A DNA stretch of 64,000 nt from an uncultured Acidimicrobiales bacterium (GCA_937922805.1 CALAJV010000022.1:19001-83000); one strand, 5' to 3'. Shown: positions 1-9,249, counted from the first letter of the stretch. The notes: generated by a model from the letters alone, not told the origin. Made by a program: numbers and translations.

Positions 1-67
1 AAAGAGAAAATGTCTGATCAGTAGCTCGACTACTTCGGTAGGCACATCACCAGATCGGCGATTCAAA

Positions 68-586
68 ATGCGAAGAATGCGATGGGTTCACATTGTTGCG
101 TCGCTCGGCGCCCTTACCGTCGTAGCCTCAATCAGCCTTTCTGATCGATATGTTCCGGCGACCAGCCGCCAATTCTCCGGCGGAAGTTCAGCGGTAACGT
201 CGGCCGCCGCCGATCGGGTCTCCTTGCCGCTAGTGCTGCCCGACCTACCAATCGGTTGGGACACGTTGACTCATTTCTTACTCTGGATGGGCGTCGGTAT
301 TGTGAGCGCTGGATTCGTCCGCAAGTTGTATCAAGTCGTGTGGCTTGCGGTTGGACTGTTCGCGATATCAGGTTTAATCGAGTACTCCCAGCAACGTTGG
401 ACCGATGGGCGATCAGCTGACTGGCTAGACCTGCTGGCGAACGGATTCGGCATTACCACCGGGTTACTCCTTGGCTTGTTGCTGTTGGCGGCTGAATTCG
501 TCGTGAGCAAGATCGCAGCGTGGATTCGCCGCGTCGCCCTGCCCAACCCTGATCTCAATCTTGAACCCGGCGGCGATCGCTCCTGA
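68..586 (+). CDS. VanZ-like membrane protein
   Basis: A 172-residue protein with about four hydrophobic segments. The motifs resemble the VanZ family: an Asp and His before the second membrane segment (DTLTHF), a membrane-embedded E-Y-S-Q-Q, and a following D-W-L-D-L-L-A-N-G-F-G loop. VanZ homologues are small membrane proteins. One confers teicoplanin resistance in enterococci, but the biochemical role of most is unknown. Nothing nearby suggests glycopeptide resistance. The ATG at 68 precedes an Arg-rich N-terminus and a first membrane helix. It runs convergent to comEC, with only 16 bp between the two stops. Family call fairly sure, function unknown. Confidence 0.75.
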   Translation: MRRMRWVHIVASLGALTVVASISLSDRYVPATSRQFSGGSSAVTSAAADRVSLPLVLPDLPIGWDTLTHFLLWMGVGIVSAGFVRKLYQVVWLAVGLFAISGLIEYSQQRWTDGRSADWLDLLANGFGITTGLLLGLLLLAAEFVVSKIAAWIRRVALPNPDLNLEPGGDRS

Positions 587-602
587 TGAGGCGACGGAGC
601 GG

Positions 603-2483
603 TTAGTCAAAACTAATCTGGTGCCGCACTTCCATGGATGTTGAGCCCGGGCCACGTCGAGTGGATGGTGGGATCACAATCGAGATATCGCCGAAGCTGG
701 TCTCGACCACGGTTGACTGAGTAAGCCGTTTAGCATTTTTAATCCGATGCTGAGGCGGAGCTAGGACGAGATCCGAATCGGTGACATCGACGACGCCTGA
801 AACGATTACGCCCGCTTGTCGGCTCCCGTTTTCGACGAGGATCAGATCGATTCCACCAATTTGCATCTCCAGCAAATCGTCAACGATCCGAGAAGATGTG
901 TCAGGTGAAATTATTAGGACCGAGGGGTACCCATCGTCGGGCGGTAGGTACTTAGCTCCCGAGTCCAATAGGGTCGGCGTTGTCGGCGAACTCGGAACCG
1001 ACACCACTATCATGAGCCCCAAGAAACTAGCGACCAATCCGACTCGGATTGTTGGCGCCCGGGTAGCGACCAGAGCCAGCAAAACACCCGTAAGTACCAG
1101 GTACTCGACGTATCCAAGTACCGGCGTTGGGAGACGAGTGAACGATGTTGCTACTTCATCTAGCCACCACAGCAGTAGACGATTGGGCAGCTGAAGTAGA
1201 CCACCTAGTGGTGACGGAGCCATCCCCGCTATTGTTCCGCTCGTTAGCCCAAGCACCATAATTGCAGCGGCGGCCCAACCAGCGAGAACATTGGCTGGTA
1301 GCGCGCCTAACGACGTTGGGCCAAAGTAGTAGATAAGTAACGGGGTGACTGCAAGCTGAGCTGCGCTAGTAACGGCCACCGCTTCTCTCAAGACCATTGG
1401 CCCCCAGAGTCGGTCACGAATCGACGGGGCCGCTATCAGTATCCCAGCCGAGGCTGCTACTGAAAGTCGAAAGCCCACGACGGCTGAAAGGAACGGATCG
1501 ATAACAAGTAAAGCGGTAACCGCTACCGCCAGAAGCCTAATTCCTGAGCGGTGCCGCCCGGTCACCGTAGCCCACACTGATAAGGACGCAGTCGCGGTGG
1601 CTCGCAGAACCGAAGGTTCACCTCTGGTGACGATGAGAAACATCAAAAGTACTGCGAGGATCGCGACGAACCGGAGCCGGTAGCCGAGCAGCGAAACCAG
1701 CGGTCTGGCAACGGCCAAGACAAAGGCAACATTCTGCCCAGACACAGCCAAAAGGTGTGAAAGCCCAACGGAACGGAACCGAGCCCGTTGGCCAATGGTC
1801 TGGAAACGATCGTCGCCGAGCACGAGCCCGGTATAAAGCGCCCGCTGATCAGGTGGAAGATGATCAGCTCCACTCACGACAGCGGTTCGTACGAGTTCAG
1901 GGCCAGCGATCCACCAAGGAGGGCCACCAGTCACTCTGATTTTGTTGGTAGACACTGACCCAACGATGTGTCGCCCCTTCTCCCAGCTCGATTCTGCTGG
2001 CGAGGCTCTCCCTTCAACCTCGAAGGCTTCCCCCAACGTCATCTGCCGTATCGTGAATCCGGGTGCTCCAAATCCAACTAGTTCGACTCTCGAACCGGAA
2101 CGCAGTCGAGCCTGAACTCGCCAGCCGATTCCGGTTGGTTTTGGATCCCCAACCACGATCCCGCTCGCCGATATATCGCCCGCTGGTATTGGTTCATAGT
2201 CTGCTTGTGCCCTTGCACCTAGGACAAAGCTTGTCGTCGCAACCGCCAGGATGAGTATTTTGGTACGACCAGTGGCGAGCGCTCCCAAACCCGAAGCTAC
2301 TGAGAGAAGCCCCAAAGGGATAACAACCGCCGCTGACAGCGAGGGCGCTATTGACACAGCAACCCAAACGACAGACGCCATGGCCACCGATTCATACTCG
2401 GTTAGCGCCCGTCGATTACGTCTCTGACTACGGCGGGCTTGAGGGCGAACAAGCCCAGGGGCCTCTAGTCCACCTTGGCTCAT
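603..2483 (-). CDS. comEC: ComEC/Rec2-type DNA uptake channel protein with a degenerate C-terminal domain
   Basis: Polytopic membrane protein that in competent bacteria carries single-stranded DNA across the membrane. The Competence domain shows GLSHLLAVSGQN, a PSVLRA helix, a D-P-F-L loop and a GFRLS motif. The open frame runs up to 2780 but would then overlap comEA. The ATG at 2483, 28 bp after the comEA stop and preceded by GGGG, gives 626 residues and is preferred. The last ~120 residues look like the start of the metallo-beta-lactamase domain of ComEC but lack the HxHxDH metal motif: the equivalent stretch reads LILVENGSRQAG. It lies directly behind comEA, as in other competence operons. 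Confidence 0.88.
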   Translation of the reverse strand: MSQGGLEAPGLVRPQARRSQRRNRRALTEYESVAMASVVWVAVSIAPSLSAAVVIPLGLLSVASGLGALATGRTKILILAVATTSFVLGARAQADYEPIPAGDISASGIVVGDPKPTGIGWRVQARLRSGSRVELVGFGAPGFTIRQMTLGEAFEVEGRASPAESSWEKGRHIVGSVSTNKIRVTGGPPWWIAGPELVRTAVVSGADHLPPDQRALYTGLVLGDDRFQTIGQRARFRSVGLSHLLAVSGQNVAFVLAVARPLVSLLGYRLRFVAILAVLLMFLIVTRGEPSVLRATATASLSVWATVTGRHRSGIRLLAVAVTALLVIDPFLSAVVGFRLSVAASAGILIAAPSIRDRLWGPMVLREAVAVTSAAQLAVTPLLIYYFGPTSLGALPANVLAGWAAAAIMVLGLTSGTIAGMAPSPLGGLLQLPNRLLLWWLDEVATSFTRLPTPVLGYVEYLVLTGVLLALVATRAPTIRVGLVASFLGLMIVVSVPSSPTTPTLLDSGAKYLPPDDGYPSVLIISPDTSSRIVDDLLEMQIGGIDLILVENGSRQAGVIVSGVVDVTDSDLVLAPPQHRIKNAKRLTQSTVVETSFGDISIVIPPSTRRGPGSTSMEVRHQISFD

Positions 2484-2511
2484 ATCGACCCCGGGCCGCT
2501 CGGAGCGGCCG

Positions 2512-3426
2512 TCACACATCCACCTGTTCCCGCAACGCTTCCAACTTGGCTGGACCGATCCCCGGTACGTCCTCAAGATCGTCGACCGACTGGAACGGTC
2601 CGTTCTCCTGCCTCCACGCTGCGATTGCAGCCGCAATGGATGGTCCAACGCCACGAAGCTGATCCAATTCTTGGATCGAAGCTGAGTTGATATTGATCTT
2701 GTCCCGAGCAGCGCTGGCAGCATCGGGCAACGACTCACTATGTTGACTTGGGCGAAGAAGCGGCGCCGAAATCTCATCACCGACAGACGGGACCATCACC
2801 TGCATCCCGTCTTGTACCGGACTAGCTAGGTTCAACAACTCGCTATCAGCTCGGGCCTCGAGCCCGCCTGCTGCCTGAACCGCATCGGACACTCGAGCGC
2901 CGCTGTCCAAATGGACGAGACCTGGATTTCGAACTGCGCCTACGACGTGGACGACGAGCTTGACGACCTCAGCAGCCGAGCCCTCGACGGCTTCTCCAGT
3001 GCCAGTTGTGGCTGTGGCGGAGCTGCCGGCTGTCGTTGCGTTGCCTGATTGATCAGTACGAGTTCCATCAGCAACGGTTCCGCTGAATTGAACCGAATTA
3101 TCGTTGCCACGGGGATCCGCTACCTCGGGAGCAAACACAATCTGGTCTTCTACCGCCACTGTTTCTGACGGCGACGTAAACCTAAACGCTAGTGCGGCCA
3201 GAGCAACCAGACCGGCGATAGAAGCGGCACTAAGCGCCGGTCGGTAGTTGATTTGCTCGGCCCATTGCAGCGCTGCCTCAAACCGCTCGGCCAGATCGGC
3301 CGTCGGTTCTAGTCGACCGGGCTGATCCCGTCGAAGAGGTGACTGGTCCTGGTCGAGGTCCTTGGCCCCAACTGGATCATTTCGGTTGACGCCATTCAAA
3401 ACACCGAAATTTGTTTCGGTCGACAT
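2512..3426 (-). CDS. comEA: ComEA-type helix-hairpin-helix DNA-binding protein
   Basis: Membrane-anchored DNA receptor of natural transformation, 304 residues. It has a long hydrophilic N-terminus, one membrane segment near residues 62-82, a low-complexity Thr/Ala/Gly spacer, an SLBB domain (VVGAVRNPGLV, then AVQAAGGL) and a C-terminal double helix-hairpin-helix starting ININSASIQELDQLRGVGP and ending DVPGIGPAKLEALREQV. The HhH pair binds DNA without sequence preference in this family. The ATG at 3426 has CAGGAG about six bases upstream. comEC follows 28 bp downstream, consistent with an operon. Longer than Gram-positive ComEA (about 200 residues) because of the N-terminal extension. Confidence 0.9.
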   Translation of the reverse strand: MSTETNFGVLNGVNRNDPVGAKDLDQDQSPLRRDQPGRLEPTADLAERFEAALQWAEQINYRPALSAASIAGLVALAALAFRFTSPSETVAVEDQIVFAPEVADPRGNDNSVQFSGTVADGTRTDQSGNATTAGSSATATTGTGEAVEGSAAEVVKLVVHVVGAVRNPGLVHLDSGARVSDAVQAAGGLEARADSELLNLASPVQDGMQVMVPSVGDEISAPLLRPSQHSESLPDAASAARDKININSASIQELDQLRGVGPSIAAAIAAWRQENGPFQSVDDLEDVPGIGPAKLEALREQVDV

Positions 3427-3599
3427 TGGAGCTCCTGAGTTCCTTGAGATTCAGGGGAAGTTACTTCCCAAGGAGCGGAGCATCGGAGAGCTCCAAGACT
3501 AGTCGGCTGACAACTAGTTGGCGTCTGATGTCAGACCAGACTGTGGCTGATTGAGGTAGAGATCGTTCAACTATTCCAGTGGCTGGTCAGGCCAGACGG

Positions 3600-4316
3600 C
3601 TAAAACAAGTGTGCTGACAGTTTACGGCGCCAATCGGCTGCCGCCGCCGGGTCGCCGATAGCGAGATCGTCAAGCAACGAGATGAAAGACGCCCGATCAT
3701 CGTCGCTACTCTTTACCGTAGGAAGCAGAATAGACAGCTCGGACTGGATTTTACTCTTGGCCTCGTCCGGAAGAGCCGCTGCTCGCGCCGCAGCCAGTAT
3801 CGCAGCGAGCTCTTCATCATCGGGCAAGGTCTCGAGAAGCTCAACTGCTTCGTCGACGCGCCCCTCGGTCAAAAGAAGTTGCGCTAGAGCGGCAACAGCT
3901 GGTTTAGAAGTGGGATCGAGTTCCAGCGCCTTTTTAAGCGAAGGTTCATCTCCGGCCATAATCAGTTCGTCGACTGGACTGACCCCAGACAAGTCAAGGT
4001 GCTTGTTGACGAAATCACGGACCTCAGACTCTGGTTTGGCGCCCATGAAGCCGTCGATAACCTGGCCGTCTTTCAATGCATACACTGCTGGAATCGATTG
4101 AACCTTGAACGCCGCCGAGGCTTGCGGATTCTCATCAACGTTGATCTTGGCCAACACGGCTTTGCCGTTTGTCTGGCCAATGACTTTTTCCAGAATTGGC
4201 CCCAACGACTTGCAAGGCCCACACCACGACGCCCAAAGGTCAACGATAACCAAACTCGTCGTCGAGCGTTGCAAAACCTCGGTTTCGAATGTCATGTCGG
4301 TGACGTCAACCATCAT
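3600..4316 (-). CDS. Thioredoxin domain protein with TPR-like C-terminus (CnoX/YbbN type)
   Basis: The N-terminal thioredoxin fold (residues 1-110) has the active site WASWCGPCK and the cis-Pro loop QSIPAVYALKDG. The C-terminal ~125 residues are helical and TPR-like (LELDPTSKPAVAALAQLLL, then EAVELLETLPDDEELAAIL). This architecture is that of YbbN/CnoX, a holdase co-chaperone. The E. coli protein lacks a WCGPC motif, whereas here both cysteines are kept, so disulfide exchange is possible. Two adjacent ATGs (4316, 4313) could start it and neither has a strong ribosome binding site. It lies upstream of comEA on the same strand with a ~170 bp gap, so co-transcription is uncertain. Confidence 0.85.
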   Translation of the reverse strand: MMVDVTDMTFETEVLQRSTTSLVIVDLWASWCGPCKSLGPILEKVIGQTNGKAVLAKINVDENPQASAAFKVQSIPAVYALKDGQVIDGFMGAKPESEVRDFVNKHLDLSGVSPVDELIMAGDEPSLKKALELDPTSKPAVAALAQLLLTEGRVDEAVELLETLPDDEELAAILAAARAAALPDEAKSKIQSELSILLPTVKSSDDDRASFISLLDDLAIGDPAAAADWRRKLSAHLF

Positions 4317-4520
4317 TCGATATACGGTAGCGGCCGGGGGTCAACTTTGTCCGCCCGACATAATTGCCTAGAGTGGCATATGCCCCATCTCAACCGCACC
4401 GGTTGAATCACCACCCAGTAGCCAGGTTGCATTCCTGGTTTTGATCCTGGTTTCGATTCAGCATGCGGGGACCTCACGGGCCAGGCTGCACTTTTAAACG
4501 CTGTTGCGTAGGAGGAAAGA

Positions 4521-5534
4521 ATGAAGGTAGACGGTGGTTCCGGAATAGGTGGCTCGTTACGGACTGCGGGCGCTCTCGCAAAGGAGCACGAGTCTGCTGG
4601 CTACGACGGTTTCTGGACCGCCGAAACAAGCCACGACCCGTTCCTTCCCCTACTTCTGGCCGGGGAACATACCGAGACCATTGAGTTGGGCACGTCGATC
4701 GCTGTTGCCTTTGCTCGCAACCCGATGACTCTGGCTAACACTGGGTACGACCTGCATGCTTACACCGGTCGATTCATCCTTGGCCTCGGCTCTCAGATTA
4801 AGCCCCACATCACGAAACGTTTCTCGATGGAGTGGTCGCAGCCAGCAGCTCGGATGCGGGAAATGATTCTCGCTATTCGGGCCATATGGGACTGCTGGAA
4901 CAACGGGACGAAATTGGATTTTCGAGGCGACTTCTACAGCCATACCCTTATGACTCCGTTCTTCGATCCGGGCCCTAATCCTCACGGATCGCCGAAAATC
5001 TTCTTGGCCGGCGTCGGACCGCTTATGACAGAAGTAGCCGGAGAGGTAGCCGACGGGTTTATCTGTCATGGCTTCACTACCGAACGGTTCTTGCGTGAAG
5101 TGACAATTCCGGCGTTGGAACGTGGCCGAGCCAAAGCGGGAAAAACCATGGACGGGTTCGAGATCGTAGGACCATCGTTCGTCGTGACTGGTAATACCGA
5201 AGAAGAGATAGGCAAGGCGGCCGATGCTACGCGAAAACAAATCTCGTTCTACGGTTCGACTCCTTCTTATCGCCCGGTACTCGACCTGCACGGATGGGGC
5301 GGGCTTCAAGAAGAGCTGAACGGCTTATCTAAGCAAGGGGAATGGGACAAGATGGGCACGCTGATCGACGATGATGTTCTGAATACCTTTGCCGTTGTCG
5401 CTGAGCCAGAAGCCATTGCCCCCGAGCTCCACCGCCGGTACGGCGATTGCATTCAACGCATCAGTTTCTATGCCCCCTACCAGGCAGACCCTGACCGTTG
5501 GAAACAGGTGATGAGCGATATCAAGTCGGGCTAG
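4521..5534 (+). CDS. LLM class F420-dependent oxidoreductase (TIGR03617-like)
   Basis: 337-residue bacterial-luciferase-like TIM barrel. The N-terminus (GSLRTAGALAKEHESAGYDGFWTAE is the core region, residues 11-34), the E-L-G-T-S-I-A-V-A-F-A-R-N-P strand-loop, FILGLGSQIKPH and the KIFLAGVGPLM segment are typical of the actinobacterial F420-dependent LLM family TIGR03617. These enzymes use the deazaflavin F420 for hydride transfer; the substrate cannot be predicted. The start is secure: AGGAGGA lies 5 bases before the ATG. The AI-2E-type gene follows after ~55 bp on the same strand. Confidence 0.88.
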   Translation: MKVDGGSGIGGSLRTAGALAKEHESAGYDGFWTAETSHDPFLPLLLAGEHTETIELGTSIAVAFARNPMTLANTGYDLHAYTGRFILGLGSQIKPHITKRFSMEWSQPAARMREMILAIRAIWDCWNNGTKLDFRGDFYSHTLMTPFFDPGPNPHGSPKIFLAGVGPLMTEVAGEVADGFICHGFTTERFLREVTIPALERGRAKAGKTMDGFEIVGPSFVVTGNTEEEIGKAADATRKQISFYGSTPSYRPVLDLHGWGGLQEELNGLSKQGEWDKMGTLIDDDVLNTFAVVAEPEAIAPELHRRYGDCIQRISFYAPYQADPDRWKQVMSDIKSG

Positions 5535-5588
5535 CCAGTAAAGTAACTGCAGAAGGCATCGGCGCTAGTGCGAGCAAGAGGGTAATTG

Positions 5589-6830
5589 ATGGTATCTAAC
5601 GAGCCTGTTCAAACGACGGCCGACTCGACCCCGTTTGGTGTCGTCGGTTTGCCACGCGGTTTTAGCGTTCTACTGACAGTCGCCGCAGCAATCATTGTCA
5701 TTGCTGGACTTAAGTCGTTCGCTAGTTCGGTTGGGCCAATCTTCTTGGCTCTCGTAATAATGGTGGTCGTCAACCCTCTTCACGAAGAACTACTCGAGCG
5801 AGGGGTGCCCTCTTGGCTGGCGATGTTGGCTCTAATGGCGACATCATTTGGCATCTTGGGGATAATCGTCGCGAGCCTTATCTGGTCCGCCTCCGAATTA
5901 GTTGGCCTGGTAACCAGCGATGTCTACGCCGTTCAGTTGGCTCTCACTCAGGCCGAGGTCAGTCAACAACTTGACGACATCGGCGTCAGCGGCGAGAACC
6001 TCGAAGCGGTGGTCGAGGGCCTCGACATTGGCGCTGTGGCCGGGCAAGTCACTAGCGCTCTATCTGGCGTTTTAGGAGTGGCCAGCGCGACCAGTTTGTT
6101 GATGATCACGATGTTGTTCATGGCACTGGATTCTCACAAGTTTGGGCTCAGTTTCGAAGCAGTTTCTCGTTCTCGCCCCGATGTCACCGAGGCGTTGTCT
6201 GGTTTCGCAGCGCGAACGAGATCGTACTTTATTGTCTCGACTGTTTTCGGTCTTATCGTGGCCGTACTCGACGTTACAGCTCTGATGTTCTTAGACATTC
6301 CCCTACCGATAGTTTGGGGAGTTCTGTCGTTAATCACTAACTACATCCCAAACATCGGGTTCGTAGTCGGACTAATTCCGCCTGCCTTACTCGGCCTATT
6401 TGAGGGCGGCTGGGAAAAAGCAGCGTGGGTGATCCTCATCTACCTCGTCATCAACATCGTCATTCAGTCAGTAATCCAACCTAAGTTCGTCGGCGATGCC
6501 GTCGGCCTTTCAACCACGTTGACATTTATCTCACTCATCTTCTGGGGTTGGGTTCTCGGACCACTTGGCGCGCTACTAGCAGTCCCTATGACGCTGTTGG
6601 CCAAATCACTGCTAGTCGATATCGACCCTGCCACTCGATGGGCAGGCCCACTAATCGCTCTTGATATCACCGACGAAAAGTTAGTGGCGTCGACTACGCC
6701 AAATCTACCGGACCAAGGCGACGACGGCGACTCGAAACCAGGCAGTAGCAACGTCGACGACGACGACTCGAAACCACATAGCAGTAGAGACGACCGTGGC
6801 TCAGAACCAGACGAGAACCTGAAGACGTAG
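5589..6830 (+). CDS. AI-2E family transporter (PF01594)
   Basis: 413-residue polytopic membrane protein with a short polar N-terminus, about eight hydrophobic helices and a hydrophilic Asp/Ser-rich tail after residue ~365. The segment ITNYIPNIGFVVGLIPPALL followed by YLVINIVIQSVIQPKFVG is the hallmark of PF01594. Members include E. coli TqsA and various Na+/H+ antiporter-like proteins, so the substrate is not predictable. A TTG at 5586 also opens the frame, but the ATG at 5589 with AGAGGG just upstream is preferred. The C-terminal repeats of D-D-D/S-K-P/S type look disordered. Convergent with the next gene, 15 bp between stops. Confidence 0.87.
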   Translation: MVSNEPVQTTADSTPFGVVGLPRGFSVLLTVAAAIIVIAGLKSFASSVGPIFLALVIMVVVNPLHEELLERGVPSWLAMLALMATSFGILGIIVASLIWSASELVGLVTSDVYAVQLALTQAEVSQQLDDIGVSGENLEAVVEGLDIGAVAGQVTSALSGVLGVASATSLLMITMLFMALDSHKFGLSFEAVSRSRPDVTEALSGFAARTRSYFIVSTVFGLIVAVLDVTALMFLDIPLPIVWGVLSLITNYIPNIGFVVGLIPPALLGLFEGGWEKAAWVILIYLVINIVIQSVIQPKFVGDAVGLSTTLTFISLIFWGWVLGPLGALLAVPMTLLAKSLLVDIDPATRWAGPLIALDITDEKLVASTTPNLPDQGDDGDSKPGSSNVDDDDSKPHSSRDDRGSEPDENLKT

Positions 6831-6845
6831 ACCCAACCAGCGCGC

Positions 6846-7457
6846 TTAGTACAGGGTTTTTGCTTGCCGTTCCTGTAGTGCTGCATCATAAGACTCTCCA
6901 TCGAAAGCCCCGTCAGTTAGAACGCTCACGATTTGCCCTGGTGATGGCAAGTCCCCTCGTTCTCGATGCTGAGCCGGATTCCAGAGCTCGGACCTTTTAA
7001 TCGCCCTAGCGCACTGGAAATAGACCACATGCGGAGTTATTTCTACTACCGACGCTGGAGGTTTGCCGTCTACCGCGTACGAATTCAGTAGGTCAGGATC
7101 AATTCGCAAGACCGCCGAACCGTTGACCCGTAGACACTCGGCGACGCCAGGAATTAGAAACAACAGGGCGACTCGACCGTCGGCGACGATATTACGCAGA
7201 CTATCGAGCCGATTATTGCCGCGCCGGTCAGGCAGGTGCAGCGTCGACTCATCAACGACATGCACGACAGCTGGTTTGTCGCCGCGTGGCGAGCAGTCCA
7301 TTCCGCCAGGCCCTACAGTTGCGAGCGCCATGAACGGTGAGGCTTCGATGAGTTGTCGATATTCGTCGGTGATAATAGACGCTTCCTTGTCGAGCGATGC
7401 CGGACGCGGTTTGTCGTATATTGCTTCAAGCTGTTCCACACTTGTGATCGTGTCCAT
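6846..7457 (-). CDS. Pyridoxamine 5'-phosphate oxidase family FMN-binding protein
   Basis: 203-residue split-barrel flavoprotein. The residues ASPFMALATVGPGGMDCSPRG, then DRRGNNRLDSLRNI and VALLFLIPGVAECLRVNG, match the PPOX family branch known as MSMEG_1061/DR2398-like (TIGR04025 type). Family members bind FMN or F420 and reduce small molecules; the substrate is unknown. The final helix W-N-P-A-Q-H is also typical. ATG at 7457. It sits 53 bp downstream of the WYL regulator gene on the same strand, so it could be co-transcribed with it. Confidence 0.83.
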   Translation of the reverse strand: MDTITSVEQLEAIYDKPRPASLDKEASIITDEYRQLIEASPFMALATVGPGGMDCSPRGDKPAVVHVVDESTLHLPDRRGNNRLDSLRNIVADGRVALLFLIPGVAECLRVNGSAVLRIDPDLLNSYAVDGKPPASVVEITPHVVYFQCARAIKRSELWNPAQHRERGDLPSPGQIVSVLTDGAFDGESYDAALQERQAKTLY

Positions 7458-7510
7458 CAGAACACTCTGCCCGGTTCTCGGCCAGATGCGGCGATCAGAC
7501 TGGCTTTTGC

Positions 7511-8542
7511 CTAGTCGGGCTGCACCCGGTCGGCCAATGGATCGGTTAGATACAGATCGCCCAGTTCCTGAGCAATTCTGCGGAACTCGGCCTGGAGCGC
7601 CGGAGACGGATCTATCAAGCGAACTCGATGCCCGTACCCAGCCAGTTGAGCAGCGAGAGCACTCTCACCGTGGCCCCAAAGCTTGGCCCGAATCATCGAG
7701 GTCTTTTCTTGGTCTCCGGAGCGGTCCTCGTCGAGAACCGTCAGGTCAGATCCGAACTGCCATCGAATAGGAACCACCATCGACTGATCGACCTCTAGCT
7801 CAACGGTGATTCCAACCCGCCGAGATTCAACGTCAGTCACTATCTGACGCCAGGTTTCATCGAGATCAAACCCAACGGGTCGGTCAACTGGGTCGCCGGT
7901 TCTTTCCATAGAGGCAATACGGCTGACCCGAAAGGTACGCATGCCATCACTGGTGTTCGCTACCAGGTACCAAGCACCCCTTTTGGAAACCAGGCCAAGC
8001 GGATGAACAGTCCGCACCCGCCGAGGCGAGCGAGGGCTTTCATAATCGATTCTCGCTTGATGACCAGCTATAGCCAACTCGGCTAACTGTTTCAGAAACT
8101 CAGGCTGCTTTCGATTCAGGTTGTTCCTTCCCCAAGAGGTCGAATCGGTTGTCACCGAGTCTGAGGCGGCATCGATGTCGGCTCGGAAACTAGCTGGCAT
8201 TGCTGCCTCAAGTTTCCGCAGCGCCGAAGCAAGCTCACTAGAACCAGCCATCAGTCGACCAATCCCACCGTCAATAGCTTCGATCGATCCCAGCGCAATG
8301 AACAACGCCCGAGCTTCAGTCCGGGATAGCCCAGTCAAGTCTGTGGTTGCTCCGCCGACAAGGCTCCACCCGCCGCCCCTACCGCTTTGGGAGTAAACGG
8401 GAACGCCGCTCATTGACAGTGCTTCTAGATCTCGGCGGGCCGTCCGTTCAGACACTTCAAGCTCTTGAGCAAGTTCTGGCACCGTAATCCGGTTGCGGCG
8501 CTGCAAGATCATCAAGACTGACACCAAGCGATCGGCTCTCAC
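7511..8542 (-). CDS. HTH-WYL domain transcriptional regulator (YafY-like)
   Basis: 343-residue regulator. The N-terminal DeoR-like winged helix is ADRLVSVLMILQRRNRITV, then LAQELEVSERTARRDLEALS. The central and C-terminal WYL domain contains RTVHPLGLVSKRGAWYLVAN and FRVSRI. WYL domains bind ligands such as nucleotides or ssDNA in several bacterial regulators. It starts at GTG 8542 with AGGGGTG just upstream. Transcribed divergently from the TIGR03086 gene at 8635. The 92-bp spacer carries an 11-bp inverted repeat that is the obvious candidate operator, so control of both neighbours is inferred. Confidence 0.9.
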   Translation of the reverse strand: MRADRLVSVLMILQRRNRITVPELAQELEVSERTARRDLEALSMSGVPVYSQSGRGGGWSLVGGATTDLTGLSRTEARALFIALGSIEAIDGGIGRLMAGSSELASALRKLEAAMPASFRADIDAASDSVTTDSTSWGRNNLNRKQPEFLKQLAELAIAGHQARIDYESPRSPRRVRTVHPLGLVSKRGAWYLVANTSDGMRTFRVSRIASMERTGDPVDRPVGFDLDETWRQIVTDVESRRVGITVELEVDQSMVVPIRWQFGSDLTVLDEDRSGDQEKTSMIRAKLWGHGESALAAQLAGYGHRVRLIDPSPALQAEFRRIAQELGDLYLTDPLADRVQPD

Positions 8543-8588
8543 TGCACCCCTACTCGTTTCAAGAATTAGAACGTCGACTAGTTTCTTT

Positions 8589-8615
8589 TAAACTGGCCAA
8601 TAGGTGACCAGTTTA
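8589..8615. promoter_or_regulatory. Palindromic operator between WYL regulator and TIGR03086 gene
   Basis: Inverted repeat with arms TAAACTGGCCA (8589-8599) and TGACCAGTTTA (8605-8615), 10 of 11 positions complementary, 5-bp spacer. It overlaps a possible -10 hexamer TACTAT (8614-8619) for the rightward gene, whose ATG is only 16 bp further, so a bound dimer would occlude the promoter. Binding by the adjacent WYL regulator is inference from position. Confidence 0.7.
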
Positions 8616-8634
8616 CTATGACAAACTCCCCTGC

Positions 8635-9249
8635 ATGACCAATTCACAAAACCAACAATCCGCTGGAACAAACGATGGTGCCCCACAGATAGGCGACCCT
8701 CGATTTTCATTCGCTGCGGCGACTCACGCAGTTGGACAGTTAATGGAAGCCACGCCGGCCAGCGCTATGGGGAACTCAACACCATGCGATGAGTTCACGG
8801 TTAAACAGCTTATGGAACACCTCATTCTTGTCATGAGGCGAGTGGCCGTGATCGGAGATGGCGGTGTGTGGTCAACGATAGGCGAGGAACCGCAAGACGA
8901 CGGTTGGGTTGATTCGTTCCGCAGTGCAGCTCACGATGTCATGAAGGCTTGGACCGACGACGACAAGCTCCAACAGACGTTCACCGCCCCATGGGGCGAC
9001 GTTCCGGGCGGGCCAATGATCTGGACCTACACCGGGGAGCTAGCGGCCCACGGGTGGGACCTGGCACAGGCGACCAACCAAGAGTTTGGCCTTGAAGATG
9101 ATGTACTCCAAGGCGCACTGACCGCCATCAAGTTCATCCCGGCCGAAGGCCGAGACAACCCAGAGATTCCGTTCGACCCTCCAGTTGATGTCGGGCCACA
9201 AGCATCGGTTCTAGATCAACTTGTTGGGTGGCTTGGCCGCTCAAACTAG
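8635..9249 (+). CDS. TIGR03086 family metal-binding protein (DinB/MDMPI-like)
   Basis: 204 residues. The pattern CDEFTVKQLMEHL, then a second helix block WGDVPGGPMIWTYTGELAAHGWDLAQA, is typical of the mycothiol-dependent maleylpyruvate isomerase N-terminal / DinB-like fold family TIGR03086, common in actinobacteria. The helical bundle usually binds a metal through His residues (H48 and H187-like positions); the reaction is unknown. No Shine-Dalgarno sequence precedes the ATG, and a possible -10 hexamer sits 16 bp upstream, so the transcript may have a very short leader. The stop overlaps the convergent acyl-AMP ligase gene by 9 bp. Confidence 0.8.
   Translation: MTNSQNQQSAGTNDGAPQIGDPRFSFAAATHAVGQLMEATPASAMGNSTPCDEFTVKQLMEHLILVMRRVAVIGDGGVWSTIGEEPQDDGWVDSFRSAAHDVMKAWTDDDKLQQTFTAPWGDVPGGPMIWTYTGELAAHGWDLAQATNQEFGLEDDVLQGALTAIKFIPAEGRDNPEIPFDPPVDVGPQASVLDQLVGWLGRSN

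Noticed and set aside
4430..4490. tRNA-like sequence before the LLM gene
   Set aside because: The TTCGATTC-like stretch lacks an acceptor stem and anticodon arm.
4650..5309. 219-codon frame opposite the LLM oxidoreductase gene
   Set aside because: Antisense to a well-supported gene, without family motifs; a codon-bias shadow.
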